This document shows positions 37,177 through 45,515 of a DNA stretch of 64,000 nucleotides, piece after piece. The notes beneath the pieces are model-generated. The model was not told where the DNA came from and ran no database searches. It saw only the letters and a list, made by a program, of their open reading frames with translations. How positions within the stretch are numbered: position 1 is the first letter of the stretch; the number at the start of each line of letters is the position of its first letter. Source of the DNA: CBDAPE01 sp965198325 (GTDB taxonomy: Bacteria; Pseudomonadota; Alphaproteobacteria; UBA828; JAPUJA01); contig CBDAPE010000019.1 of assembly GCA_965198325.1 (NCBI GenBank), positions 1 through 64,000 of the forward strand, in the 5' to 3' direction. Both the position numbers and the translations under genes were made by a program.

Positions 37177-39173
37177 CCCTCGCTGCCCTCGAACGGAAAA
37201 CCGTGCGTGCACAGTCTTTGCGCGAACACCAAAGATTGATCTTCTGGGCCGCGCTTGCAGCCGTCGTCATCGTCTCAATCTTCATCCCCGATCTGTTGCC
37301 GTGGGCCGACGAATATCCCAAGTCCTGGGTTGTTCCCTTCCGCGGCTGGGCCGGCGATTTTATGAATTGGCTGGTCAAGAAACTCGACTTCGGGTGGTTC
37401 ACCTTCCTGGAGGCGACCCGCGCGTTCACTTGGCTTCTCGCCTGGCCCTTCGACTTCGCCAACTGGTTTTTGTGGGAGGGCTTCGAGATATCGAAGCAAA
37501 AGACGCTTCCCGGCCTTCCTTGGTTCGCGCTGGTCGGCTGTGTCGCGATCATGGGCTATGCCGTCGCCGGTTGGCGACTCGCCCTGCTTTCCGGAGGCTG
37601 CTTCCTCTATCTCGCGGTGTTCGGCCATTGGAACAGCGCCATGATGACCGTCTCGTCGATCCTGCTTGCGGTACCGATCGGCTGCGTCCTCGGGCTGCTT
37701 GTCGGCGGCGTCGCCTATCGCCACCGCTATGTGGAGGCCGCCATTACGCCGCTTCTCGACTTCATGCAGACCGTACCGGTATTCGCCTATCTCGTCCCCG
37801 TCATCATGCTGTTTGCTTTCGGACCGGTGCCCGCACTGATCGTCACGGTCATCTACGCGACGCCTCCGATGGTGCGCGCCACCATATTGGGGTTCAAACT
37901 GGTCTCGCCTGAAATCGTCGAGTTCGGGCGCATGGCCGGTTGTTCGCCGCGGCAGCTCACATGGAAGGTGATGATCCCTTCGGCGCGCCCGACGCTCATG
38001 GTGGGGGTCAACCAGGTGATCATGCTCTCGCTGAACGCCGTGATTATCGCCTCGGTGATCGGCGCGGGCGGTCTCGGGTTCGATGTCTTCAGCTCGCTCA
38101 AGCAACTAAAGATCGGTAAGGGGCTCGAGGCCGGCGTCGCGATCGTCCTTCTCGCCATCGCAATGGATCGAATAACACGGGGATTCCTGACCAAGCCGCC
38201 GCCGAGCCACGAGGTGGCGAAAGCGAGCTTCGTACGCCGGCATCCCTATTTGGTTGCCTCCATGGCCCTCATCATCGGATCTTTGATCCTTGCGAATTTG
38301 GTTCCCGCCGCGACCGCATTCCCAAAGAGCTGGACCGTGACGACGGGGCGGTTCTGGGACGAGCTCATCCTTTGGATCACCGTCAACCTCTTCGACTACC
38401 TCTACGCTGTCCGCTCGTTCGTGCTGGTGAACATCCTTCTGCCCGTGAAGCGGTTCATGTTGGAGGTGCCGTGGATTACGCTGGTCCTGATCATCGGGGT
38501 TCTTGGCTGGCGGCTCGGCGGTTGGAAGGTCGCGACGCTCGTCACTAGCCTTATCGTGCTAATCGCGATGAGCGGATTCTGGGACAAAGCGGTCAGTACG
38601 GTCTATCTCATGAGTATCTCGGTCGTCATCGCCATGATCATGGGCGTGCCGCTTGGCATTTGGGCGGGGCACAGCGAGCGGGCGCACCGGATTTTCGAGG
38701 TGATCAACGACACCCTCCAGACGCTTCCCTCCTTCGTCTATCTGATGCCCGTGGTCATGCTCTTTCAAGTCGGGGACGTCTCCGGGATGTTCGCGGTCGT
38801 CGCCTACGCAATCGCCCCCGTGATCCGTTATACCGATCACGGACTTCGCCATGTGCCACGCGATCTGATCGAGGCGGCGCGCACCACCGGGTGCACCAAA
38901 CGGCAGCTCTTCTGGAAGGTCGAATTTCCCCTCGCGTTTCCGGAGATTCTCTTGGGCATCAACCAGACCGTCATGCTGGCGATCTCGATGCTCGTCATCA
39001 CCGCGCTCGTGGGAACCAGCGATCTCGGCCAGGAGGTCTTTATCGGCCTCAGCAATGCCGATCCCGGGCGCGGCATCGTGGCCGGGATCTGCGTCGCCTT
39101 CATCGCCATCACCGCCGACCGGCTCATTCAGGGCTGGGCCAGAAAGCGCAAGGCGCAGCTTGGGATCGCCTAA
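37173..39173 (+). CDS. proW: Betaine/proline ABC transporter permease, tandem-fused
   Basis: 666 residues, about twice the size of E. coli ProW. Two BPD_transp_1 permease domains lie in one chain. The first has FGRMAGCSPRQLTWKVMIPSARP (residues ~250-272) and the second has EAARTTGCTKRQLFWKVEFPLAFP (~569-592); both are EAA-type loops that contact the ATPase. Each half has ~6 membrane helices plus an extra N-terminal helix. Internal duplication means one polypeptide can form the whole pore. ATGA overlap with proV. Confidence 0.92.
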   Translation: MTLAALERKTVRAQSLREHQRLIFWAALAAVVIVSIFIPDLLPWADEYPKSWVVPFRGWAGDFMNWLVKKLDFGWFTFLEATRAFTWLLAWPFDFANWFLWEGFEISKQKTLPGLPWFALVGCVAIMGYAVAGWRLALLSGGCFLYLAVFGHWNSAMMTVSSILLAVPIGCVLGLLVGGVAYRHRYVEAAITPLLDFMQTVPVFAYLVPVIMLFAFGPVPALIVTVIYATPPMVRATILGFKLVSPEIVEFGRMAGCSPRQLTWKVMIPSARPTLMVGVNQVIMLSLNAVIIASVIGAGGLGFDVFSSLKQLKIGKGLEAGVAIVLLAIAMDRITRGFLTKPPPSHEVAKASFVRRHPYLVASMALIIGSLILANLVPAATAFPKSWTVTTGRFWDELILWITVNLFDYLYAVRSFVLVNILLPVKRFMLEVPWITLVLIIGVLGWRLGGWKVATLVTSLIVLIAMSGFWDKAVSTVYLMSISVVIAMIMGVPLGIWAGHSERAHRIFEVINDTLQTLPSFVYLMPVVMLFQVGDVSGMFAVVAYAIAPVIRYTDHGLRHVPRDLIEAARTTGCTKRQLFWKVEFPLAFPEILLGINQTVMLAISMLVITALVGTSDLGQEVFIGLSNADPGRGIVAGICVAFIAITADRLIQGWARKRKAQLGIA

Positions 39174-39181
39174 GAATCGAA

Positions 39182-39216
39182 GGAGCCGTCGGCCGGGCGT
39201 GCCGGCCGACGGCTCC
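39182..39216. terminator. Hairpin between convergent permease and binding-protein genes
   Basis: A perfect 15-bp stem, GGAGCCGTCGGCCGG at 39182-39196 and its complement at 39202-39216, with a 5-base loop. It starts 8 bases after the permease stop and ends 24 bases before the convergent binding-protein stop. There is no clear T-run, so it may act as a bidirectional barrier rather than a classic intrinsic terminator. Confidence 0.65.
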
Positions 39217-39239
39217 GGAGATCGAGACCTCGGGCGGCC

Positions 39240-40211
39240 TTAGTTCATCCAGGGTCTCCAAGTATCCTCATTGGCGTTGAGCCACTCTTCCGCCACCTCC
39301 TGCGGCTCCAAACCATCGACGTCGGCCCTGACAAGAAGCTCGGCGACGAGCCCATCGTTCAGCTGATAATTGCGGAAGACGTTATATGCCGCCGGCCAAA
39401 TCTCCTCGCCGCCGGTCCAAGCCATTTTCTTGAGCGTGCCGACGGGCTTGCCACAGTCATACATCATGTCGGGATTGATGCCCCAACTTGGGTCGCTGTA
39501 ACACTCAGGCTCGTAAGCTTGTTCCCCCCAATCGAGGAACTTTCCATCGAATTTGGTCGGCCACCAGTGGGGCACCCAGGCCCACTGAAGGATCGGTGCC
39601 TTGCGCGCGTAGGCCGAGGCCATTTCCGCCCAGAGAGCGCCCTCAGTACCAGCATGGATAACCTGAAGGTTCAGTCCAAGGGCCTCAATTCTCTCCTCAT
39701 CAAATCCGGCCCACCCGACGGGGCCGCCAAGAAATCGCCCCTTTGGATCAGTCTCAGGAACGGCTAATGCAGCAGTACAATCCGGGTTTTTGAGGGCTTC
39801 CCAGTTTGGAAGGCCGGGGCAAACCTCCTCCATATAGGTAGGATACCACCAATCTTCGATGGCGTTCAGGCCCGTCTCGCCCATGTTCAGGATATTGCCG
39901 GTCGCGAGTCCCGCCATGAACAGGTCATATTCCATATTCGGCCAGATCTCGACCATGATATGAAGGTCGCCCATCTCGAAGGCGGGAAACATCGCGAGCG
40001 CGTCGGCCTGGATGTATTCAACGTCGTAGCCCATCCGCTCGAAGATGCCGCCGATGATGTAGGAGCCGACATATTGGCTCGTCCAGTCGTTGATCGCGAT
40101 CTTGATGGGCTCGTCCGATTCAGGCACCTCGGCATTCGCCGGCAGGGCCATAAACGCCGTCGCACCCAAGAGCGCGCCGGCCATTGCAAAGGCCTTGATA
40201 CGTCTAAGCAT
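39240..40211 (-). CDS. proX: Glycine betaine/proline-type substrate-binding protein
   Basis: 323 residues with a signal peptide cut near residue 28 (ALPANA-EV). OpuAC-type periplasmic receptor: IKIAINDWTSQYVGSYIIGGIFERMGYDVEY, MVEIWPNMEYDLF, DWWYPTYMEEVCPGLPNWEAL, QWAWVPHWWPTKFD. The many Trp/Tyr residues suit cation-pi capture of a quaternary ammonium. Unusually it is convergent with proVW rather than part of that operon, so it needs its own promoter in the 190 bases upstream of 40211. Confidence 0.92.
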   Translation of the reverse strand: MLRRIKAFAMAGALLGATAFMALPANAEVPESDEPIKIAINDWTSQYVGSYIIGGIFERMGYDVEYIQADALAMFPAFEMGDLHIMVEIWPNMEYDLFMAGLATGNILNMGETGLNAIEDWWYPTYMEEVCPGLPNWEALKNPDCTAALAVPETDPKGRFLGGPVGWAGFDEERIEALGLNLQVIHAGTEGALWAEMASAYARKAPILQWAWVPHWWPTKFDGKFLDWGEQAYEPECYSDPSWGINPDMMYDCGKPVGTLKKMAWTGGEEIWPAAYNVFRNYQLNDGLVAELLVRADVDGLEPQEVAEEWLNANEDTWRPWMN

Positions 40212-40403
40212 TTGTAGAACTCCCTTTAGCGTGTAGTGAATTCAGAGCAGAATTCCCGCGAGATTCTTGTCTCGCTAATTATTCGCGGCCAATCCGGCGG
40301 CCGGTCCCGCAACGCTCCCCGGGGCAATGTTTATTATGGCATTCGACGTGAATTTCTTTCGCTCCGGACGAAGTATTTAATCCTGCTCAACATAGATTTG
40401 CAA

Positions 40404-40785
40404 GCTGTTCACGCTCGTTGACGACAGTTGCGGCTGGCACGACACGATCGGCGGTTGCTGCAGTGCGCCCAGCAATGAGATGCTCTATGGCGTCGCCGAC
40501 TGCCCCGGTTGCCGGGAAAACTTCCTGGCCGCGCTTGAACCGTACGGCCTCGGCTGGCGGGATATCGTTCCCAACGTCAATCTGTTTTGCAGGGTGCCCG
40601 TATCGGGCGACGGACAGATGACCGAAGCCGTGTTCGAGCCGGCTGCCTCCGAGGCCGGTGACTACGTGGATTTGCGGGCCGAGATGGATGCCCTTGTGGC
40701 GATCTCCAACTGTCCGCAGGTCAACAATCCCTGTAACGGCGGAACGCCGACGCCGATCCGGCTCATGATCTGGCAGAGCGCCTAA
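40404..40785 (+). pseudogene. DUF1989 gene fragment (direct-repeat copy B)
   Basis: In-frame copy of the last 127 codons of the 34971-35606 gene, ending at the same TAA. It has no start codon or upstream domain and begins abruptly after AT-rich sequence. Nearly all differences from copy A are silent or conservative, so the duplication is recent or maintained by conversion. Not expected to be expressed. Confidence 0.85.
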
Positions 40786-40821
40786 GTCATGTGGTCCTGA
40801 ACAGGGGGTCCGCTTTCAGGC
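40404..40821 (+). repeat. 418-bp direct repeat, copy B
   Basis: Second copy of 35225-35642, same orientation, lying immediately after the transporter genes. Homologous recombination between the copies would delete 5179 bases including proV, proW and proX and leave one intact DUF1989 gene. Confidence 0.93.
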
Positions 40822-40982
40822 ATTTGAGCCGAACATCGGTGCGGTAAGCTATCAATTGGTTTCGACGTCTTCTATGCAGATATGGCCTGTGTCGCGGAGG
40901 GATTTTCCCCGGCCGTCCGGCATCGGTATATACTGAAAGGCTCAGGCTGTGGGCATCGGAGGCCTGAAAGACGAGGTACGAT

Positions 40983-42077
40983 ATGACCGCGGAAAGCAAG
41001 CCCGACGCCGCTCGGTTGACGAGCGACCTTGAAACACCGCCGGGCGACCCGACCGAGGCACCCGATCCCGAGGCCATTCTCTATGGCTCGGAGGAGCCGC
41101 CGCCGTTCCCTGAAGGCAATATCTTTCCGATCGAGTGGCGTACGGAGACGCCCAAGCTGTGGGACCTTTACGACAAGTCGCGCGAGCCCGGCTGGGCCCC
41201 GAACAGGTTGCCCTGGGAGACGCTCGATCCCGAAGAATTCACGCTCGATCAGCGCTATGCCCTAGCCTACTGGTTCGCCCTGCTCTCGGTATTCGACAGC
41301 TCCGGCCCGGCGGTTTTCGCCCGGGCGATGATCCATACCTATGAGACCCACGCCGAAGATCCGCTTCGCAAATGCTTCTTTTCAATTACCCGCGACGAAG
41401 TCAATCACGAGGAAGTTTGCCAACTGGCGATCCAGACGCTGACGCCCGGCGGGCCGCTCGACTACGAACCGGAAACGCCGCTGGGCCAACTCGCCCGCAA
41501 CAACACCAAGTGGTATTTCCATAACGGCTGCCGTTATTGGGAAGGTTTCAAGAACGGCGTTCATAAATTCCCCCTGCCGATCCTGTTTTCCGCCTTCCTG
41601 ATGGGTGAGGTTGCTTCGTCGACGCTGTTTCACACCATGTACCAGCGTACCGCCATCCCGGTCTTCAAGGAGGCGTTCCGCCGGGTCGGCCAGGACGAGG
41701 CCCGCCATATGGGCATCTGCATGACCGTGCTGCGTCAGATCCTGCCCGCAATTACCGATGAGCAGCGTGAACAGATCACCAAGCAGATTCGGGCGGGCTA
41801 TGTGTTCCTGTCCGGCATTCTCTATGAACCGCCCGTCGACTTCTGGGAGTTGCCGAAGACCTTCCGGCCCGCCCATCTCCTGCTTGAAGAGACCGCGCGG
41901 AGCGCCGGGCTCGGAATCCTCAGCCTCGAGGAGCGGCGTGACAACTGGCGGGCCGCCGTGCTCAAGCTCAAGGGCGTGCTCGACCCCCACGGAGTCGAAT
42001 TCCCGAGCATCCCGGAGATCGGAGTCGACGGCAAGACCGTCGCCTTCGATCCGGAAGACATCATCCCGGTTTTCTAG
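40983..42077 (+). CDS. Ferritin-like diiron protein, possible N-oxygenase
   Basis: 364 residues, helical. Ligand-type motifs at three helices: DEVNHEEVCQLAI (Glu/His pair), LMGEVASSTLFHTMY, and GQDEARHMGICMTVLRQIL (Glu-x2-His), the pattern of ferritin-like diiron oxidases (acyl-ACP desaturase, ribonucleotide-reductase-like or AurF-like). N-terminal WETLDPEEFTLDQRYALAYWFALLSVFDSSGP supports a helical bundle. No named subfamily recognised with confidence. It stands alone, 161 bases after repeat copy B, with a weak ribosome-binding site (ACGAGGTACGAT). Confidence 0.65.
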   Translation: MTAESKPDAARLTSDLETPPGDPTEAPDPEAILYGSEEPPPFPEGNIFPIEWRTETPKLWDLYDKSREPGWAPNRLPWETLDPEEFTLDQRYALAYWFALLSVFDSSGPAVFARAMIHTYETHAEDPLRKCFFSITRDEVNHEEVCQLAIQTLTPGGPLDYEPETPLGQLARNNTKWYFHNGCRYWEGFKNGVHKFPLPILFSAFLMGEVASSTLFHTMYQRTAIPVFKEAFRRVGQDEARHMGICMTVLRQILPAITDEQREQITKQIRAGYVFLSGILYEPPVDFWELPKTFRPAHLLLEETARSAGLGILSLEERRDNWRAAVLKLKGVLDPHGVEFPSIPEIGVDGKTVAFDPEDIIPVF

Positions 42078-42548
42078 AAAGGCGGCCGAGTGACGCCACG
42101 GGTCCGTTGGGTTTCTACCGGTTACGGCTACACCCGACCGAAGCCAGCGAAGTGGGGACCGTCTCGGCTGCATCAATCGCTGGCGAATTAACGTGCCGGC
42201 GGTCTGATTTCGACACCACGATGCGTTGAAACTTCAAACTGCCGAACGGCGTGTAAACTCTGCCGTTTCGACCCGAAATATGGTAAATTGAGCACCGTTG
42301 GCCTAGAGGGATCCCCGGGTCGATCGAACGGAGCAGAAGAGCTCAACAGAAGCCGCGCGCTCCGGCCGGGAATCCGGTCAACGACGGGGAGATGTCTTGA
42401 CGACCGGAAATCGCGGTTTCCTCTACCTTCGCGGGGTTCTGCCCGATGCGTGCCCGAAACCGCCCCGACTTTGCCGATCCCGAGGGCATGTGGCCCTCTC
42501 TGGCGGTCCTGACGTCTCGTCGCTTTCGTCAGAAAGAGGAACCGCCTC
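42078..42548. other. Gene-free interval with leader hairpins for the RRM gene
   Basis: 471 bases without a convincing gene. Near the right end are two small hairpins: GAGGGC/GCCCTC (42482-42498) and CTGACG/CGTCAG (42509-42532). The second ends one base-step before the AGAGGA ribosome-binding site of the RRM gene, so it could influence its translation. No known riboswitch was recognised. Confidence 0.4.
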
Positions 42549-42836
42549 ATGAACCGCAAGCTCTATGTGGGGAACCTTCCCTACGCCTATACATCGGATG
42601 AGCTTCGCGAGGCCTTCGAGCCCCACGGGTCGGTCCAGTCGGCGATCGTGATCATGGATCGCAAGACCGGACGCTCCCGGGGGTTCGGCTTCGTGGAGTA
42701 TGAGACCGAGGACGATGCCCGCACGGCAATGGAAGAAATCAACGGAACCAGCGTCGGCGGCCGCAACGTCATCGTCAGTGAAGCCCGCGAACGCCCGCAG
42801 GACTCTGGTCCGAGCGCTCCGCCGGACGAGGGCTGA
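42549..42836 (+). CDS. RNA-recognition-motif (RRM) protein
   Basis: 95 residues, one RRM domain: RNP2 KLYVGNLPYAY (residues 4-14) and RNP1 RSRGFGFVEYE (42-52), with a short Pro/Ser/Asp-rich tail. Bacterial single-RRM proteins bind RNA and are often cold-induced. AGAGGA lies 7 bases before the ATG. Convergent with the flavin oxidoreductase gene, 33 bases apart. Confidence 0.93.
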   Translation: MNRKLYVGNLPYAYTSDELREAFEPHGSVQSAIVIMDRKTGRSRGFGFVEYETEDDARTAMEEINGTSVGGRNVIVSEARERPQDSGPSAPPDEG

Positions 42837-42869
42837 AGACCGGCCGAGGTTAGGGCCGGGCGAGACCGA

Positions 42870-44834
42870 TCAAATGGCGACGGCCGCGCGGAGACCCTCG
42901 AGAACGGCTTCTTCGACGGTCCGCGGAGCAAGACAATCGCCGATGACGTAGAGGTCCGGACCAAGCCCGGCTAACGCTGCCTCCAACTCGTCCGCCGGCT
43001 CTGTGGGCGATGCGACGACCAGTGTGTCCACACCCTCGTAGACGATCGGCTCGCCGCTCGTCGTGTGCTGCAAATAGACGCTGTCCGAGTCCGCGCCATA
43101 AAGCCGCGTCAGCGGGATGATCTCCACGCCGAGCTTGTGCAGGGTTCCGAGCCACATGTCCCGGACATACTGCTGGATCATCTGGCCCCCCATGTAGCCG
43201 TTCACGCAAAGCCTGACCTGGCAGCCGTCGCGCGCCAGCTTTTCCGCGAGACCAAGCCCGACCCAGTCGGCCCGGCTGTCCGCGACGACGACCGAGCTGC
43301 CGACATTGGCGCGCCCCCCCGCCACCTCCCAGGCATCGACCACGTGGGCATCGTCCGCCGCATCGAGCGCGGGCGCCCGGGCCCGGCCGCCGGTCGCGAC
43401 GATCACGGCGTCCGGTCGGGCGGCCTCTATCAGATCCCGGGTGACTGCCTGGCCCAGAACCACCTCGACACCCGCGCGTTCGAGCTCGCGCGCGAAATTC
43501 GTCACGATGCCGCCGAATTCCGCCCGTCCGGGCAGCTCTTGGGCCAGTAACACCTGGCCGCCCAGGCGGGCCTCCCGCTCGTAGAGCGTGACCGTATGGC
43601 CGCGCTCCGCCGCCACCGCCGCGGCCTTCATGCCGCCGGGCCCGCCGCCTGCCACGATGACCCGGCGGGGCGACGACGCCGGCGTGCGCGTCCCATAGTC
43701 GAGTTCCCGGCCCGATTCCGGATGCTGGATGCAGGATAACGGAAAGCCGCTAAGCGCATGCCCGATGCAAGCTTGATTACACCCGATGCAGGCCCGGATG
43801 TCGTCGAGCTGTCCCGCCTTGGACTTGTTGGGCATTTCAGGATCGGAAATCATCGCCCGGGTGACGCAGCACAAATCCGCCTGCCCGCTCTCGAGGATCT
43901 GCTCCGCGATCTGGGGCTGGTTGATACGGCCTGCGACGAAGACCGGCTTGCTGACCTTTTCCCGCACGGCGGCCGCGAGGGGGGCGACATAGCCGGTTTC
44001 CTTGAACATCGACGGCACGATGTGAACCGATCCGGACAGATTGGCCGCCGTGCCGGCGGTCACGTTGAAATAATCGAGCCCGCCGTCGCCATCGAGCGCC
44101 GCGCAGATCTCGGTGACGGCGTCGATACCGAGGCCGTCATGGGTCAAATCGTCGCCCGAAATCCGCATGCCGACCACGAACCGGTCCGCCGTCTTCGACC
44201 GGATATCGGCAATGGTCTCGCGCAGGAAACGCAACCGGTTCTCGAAGCTGCCGCCGTAGTCGTCGGTCCTCAGATTGAGCCCCGGATGGAGGAATTGCAC
44301 CGGCAGATAGCCGTGGGAGGCGACGATCTCAACACCGTCGATACCGCCGCGTTCGACCCGGTTCGCCGCGTCTCCGAAGCCGGCGACAATGCTGCGGATG
44401 GTCTCCGCCGGGAGTGCACGGGGAACGATATGAAACCGCTCATCGGGAACTGCCGAGGGCGCATAGGCGACGGGTGCGGAGCCGTCGGCGGATTCGTAGA
44501 CCTGCCGCCCGGGGTGGAAGAGCTGGGCGATGGCGGGGCAGCCATGAGTCGCCAGGGCATCGGCGATCAGCCGATAACCCGCGATGCAGGAGTCCTCGTT
44601 CGCGTCGATCGTGGCGGCCTCGAAATGGACAATACTCTCGTGAACCGTCGCGACCTCGATGATGACGAGCCCGACGCCGCCGGCCGCGCGGGCTTCGTAA
44701 TAGGCCGCATGGGCGGGGCCGGAGACCTTTCCGTCGACGAGCAAGGTCTGATGTCCAGAGAGGAAGGTTCTATTCTTCACCGTGATGCTGCCGATTTCGA
44801 GCGGCGAAAACAGTATCGGAAACTGCGCGCTCAT
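42870..44834 (-). CDS. NADH:flavin oxidoreductase with Fe-S and FAD domains (dienoyl-CoA reductase/TMADH-like)
   Basis: 654 residues. Old-yellow-enzyme TIM barrel (LFSPLEIGSITVKNRTFLSGHQT, HPGRQVYE, GVEIVASHGYLPVQFLHPGLNLRTDDYGGSFENRLRF), then a 4Fe-4S cluster motif CIGCNQACIGHALSGFPLSC, then an FAD/NAD module (VIVAGGGPGGMKAA, ATGGRA, YVIGDCLAPRTVEEAV). This matches 2,4-dienoyl-CoA reductase and trimethylamine/dimethylamine dehydrogenases; the betaine-demethylation genes nearby make an amine substrate possible but unproven. ATG 44834 is chosen where homology begins. Confidence 0.9.
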   Translation of the reverse strand: MSAQFPILFSPLEIGSITVKNRTFLSGHQTLLVDGKVSGPAHAAYYEARAAGGVGLVIIEVATVHESIVHFEAATIDANEDSCIAGYRLIADALATHGCPAIAQLFHPGRQVYESADGSAPVAYAPSAVPDERFHIVPRALPAETIRSIVAGFGDAANRVERGGIDGVEIVASHGYLPVQFLHPGLNLRTDDYGGSFENRLRFLRETIADIRSKTADRFVVGMRISGDDLTHDGLGIDAVTEICAALDGDGGLDYFNVTAGTAANLSGSVHIVPSMFKETGYVAPLAAAVREKVSKPVFVAGRINQPQIAEQILESGQADLCCVTRAMISDPEMPNKSKAGQLDDIRACIGCNQACIGHALSGFPLSCIQHPESGRELDYGTRTPASSPRRVIVAGGGPGGMKAAAVAAERGHTVTLYEREARLGGQVLLAQELPGRAEFGGIVTNFARELERAGVEVVLGQAVTRDLIEAARPDAVIVATGGRARAPALDAADDAHVVDAWEVAGGRANVGSSVVVADSRADWVGLGLAEKLARDGCQVRLCVNGYMGGQMIQQYVRDMWLGTLHKLGVEIIPLTRLYGADSDSVYLQHTTSGEPIVYEGVDTLVVASPTEPADELEAALAGLGPDLYVIGDCLAPRTVEEAVLEGLRAAVAI

Positions 44835-45124
44835 CCCGCCTCTCTCATGGCCTGCCCGCGGCCCGTTCTTGTCGTAGCATCGACCGCGGGCCGCCAGCAA
44901 GCGCTACACGCTCGTACGCTCGTCGCCAAGGCTGTAATTTTCGCTTGTGATCTGCGAGCGGTGGCGTAGCATCTGTGGCGCAGGCCACATTGCCTTGGTG
45001 TACTTGGCTGCTGCTTCTTGTATGTGACCTTGTCGCTCCCTGACATTGTGATGCTGCAACGTGACCCTGCCCGTCCGAAGGGCCGGCGGAGTGACATGAC
45101 ATTGAGACTTGAAAGGCTGCTTCT

Positions 45125-45337
45125 ATGGCGACTGGTACCGTCAAATGGTTTAACCCGACAAAGGGGTATGGCTTCATTACGCCGGAAAGTGGGGGCAAGG
45201 ACGTGTTCGTACACGTTACGGCCGTCGAGCAGGCCGGCATGGGAACCCTGTCGGAAGGCCAGAAGATCAACTACGAAGTGATCACCGAAGGCCGCGGCGA
45301 CAAAGCCGTGGATCTTTCGCCGGCGGATTCGGAATAG
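45125..45337 (+). CDS. Cold-shock protein, CspA family
   Basis: 70 residues. OB-fold RNA chaperone with GTVKWFNPTKGYGFITPE (RNP1) and DVFVHVTAVE (RNP2). Similar to the copy at 58370 but with a divergent C terminus (GRGDKAVDLSPADSE). A small CGGGGC/GCCCCG hairpin at 45342-45357 follows the stop. The 290-base leader between 44835 and 45124 may carry cold-responsive RNA structure, not analysed here. Confidence 0.95.
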   Translation: MATGTVKWFNPTKGYGFITPESGGKDVFVHVTAVEQAGMGTLSEGQKINYEVITEGRGDKAVDLSPADSE

Positions 45338-45515
45338 GGAACGGGGCAACCGCCCCGACCCAGATCCCACGACAACTCATCGTCGTTCCCGTCGCGCCCG
45401 GTCGTGCGGCGAACGCGTCAGCTTTGCCCGCGCCGTTGCAACCTGGGATGACCCGGTCTAGGCTCGCCACTGGGACTCCCGAAGCGGGCGCGCGACGGAG
45501 CGAGGGCGCAGACCG

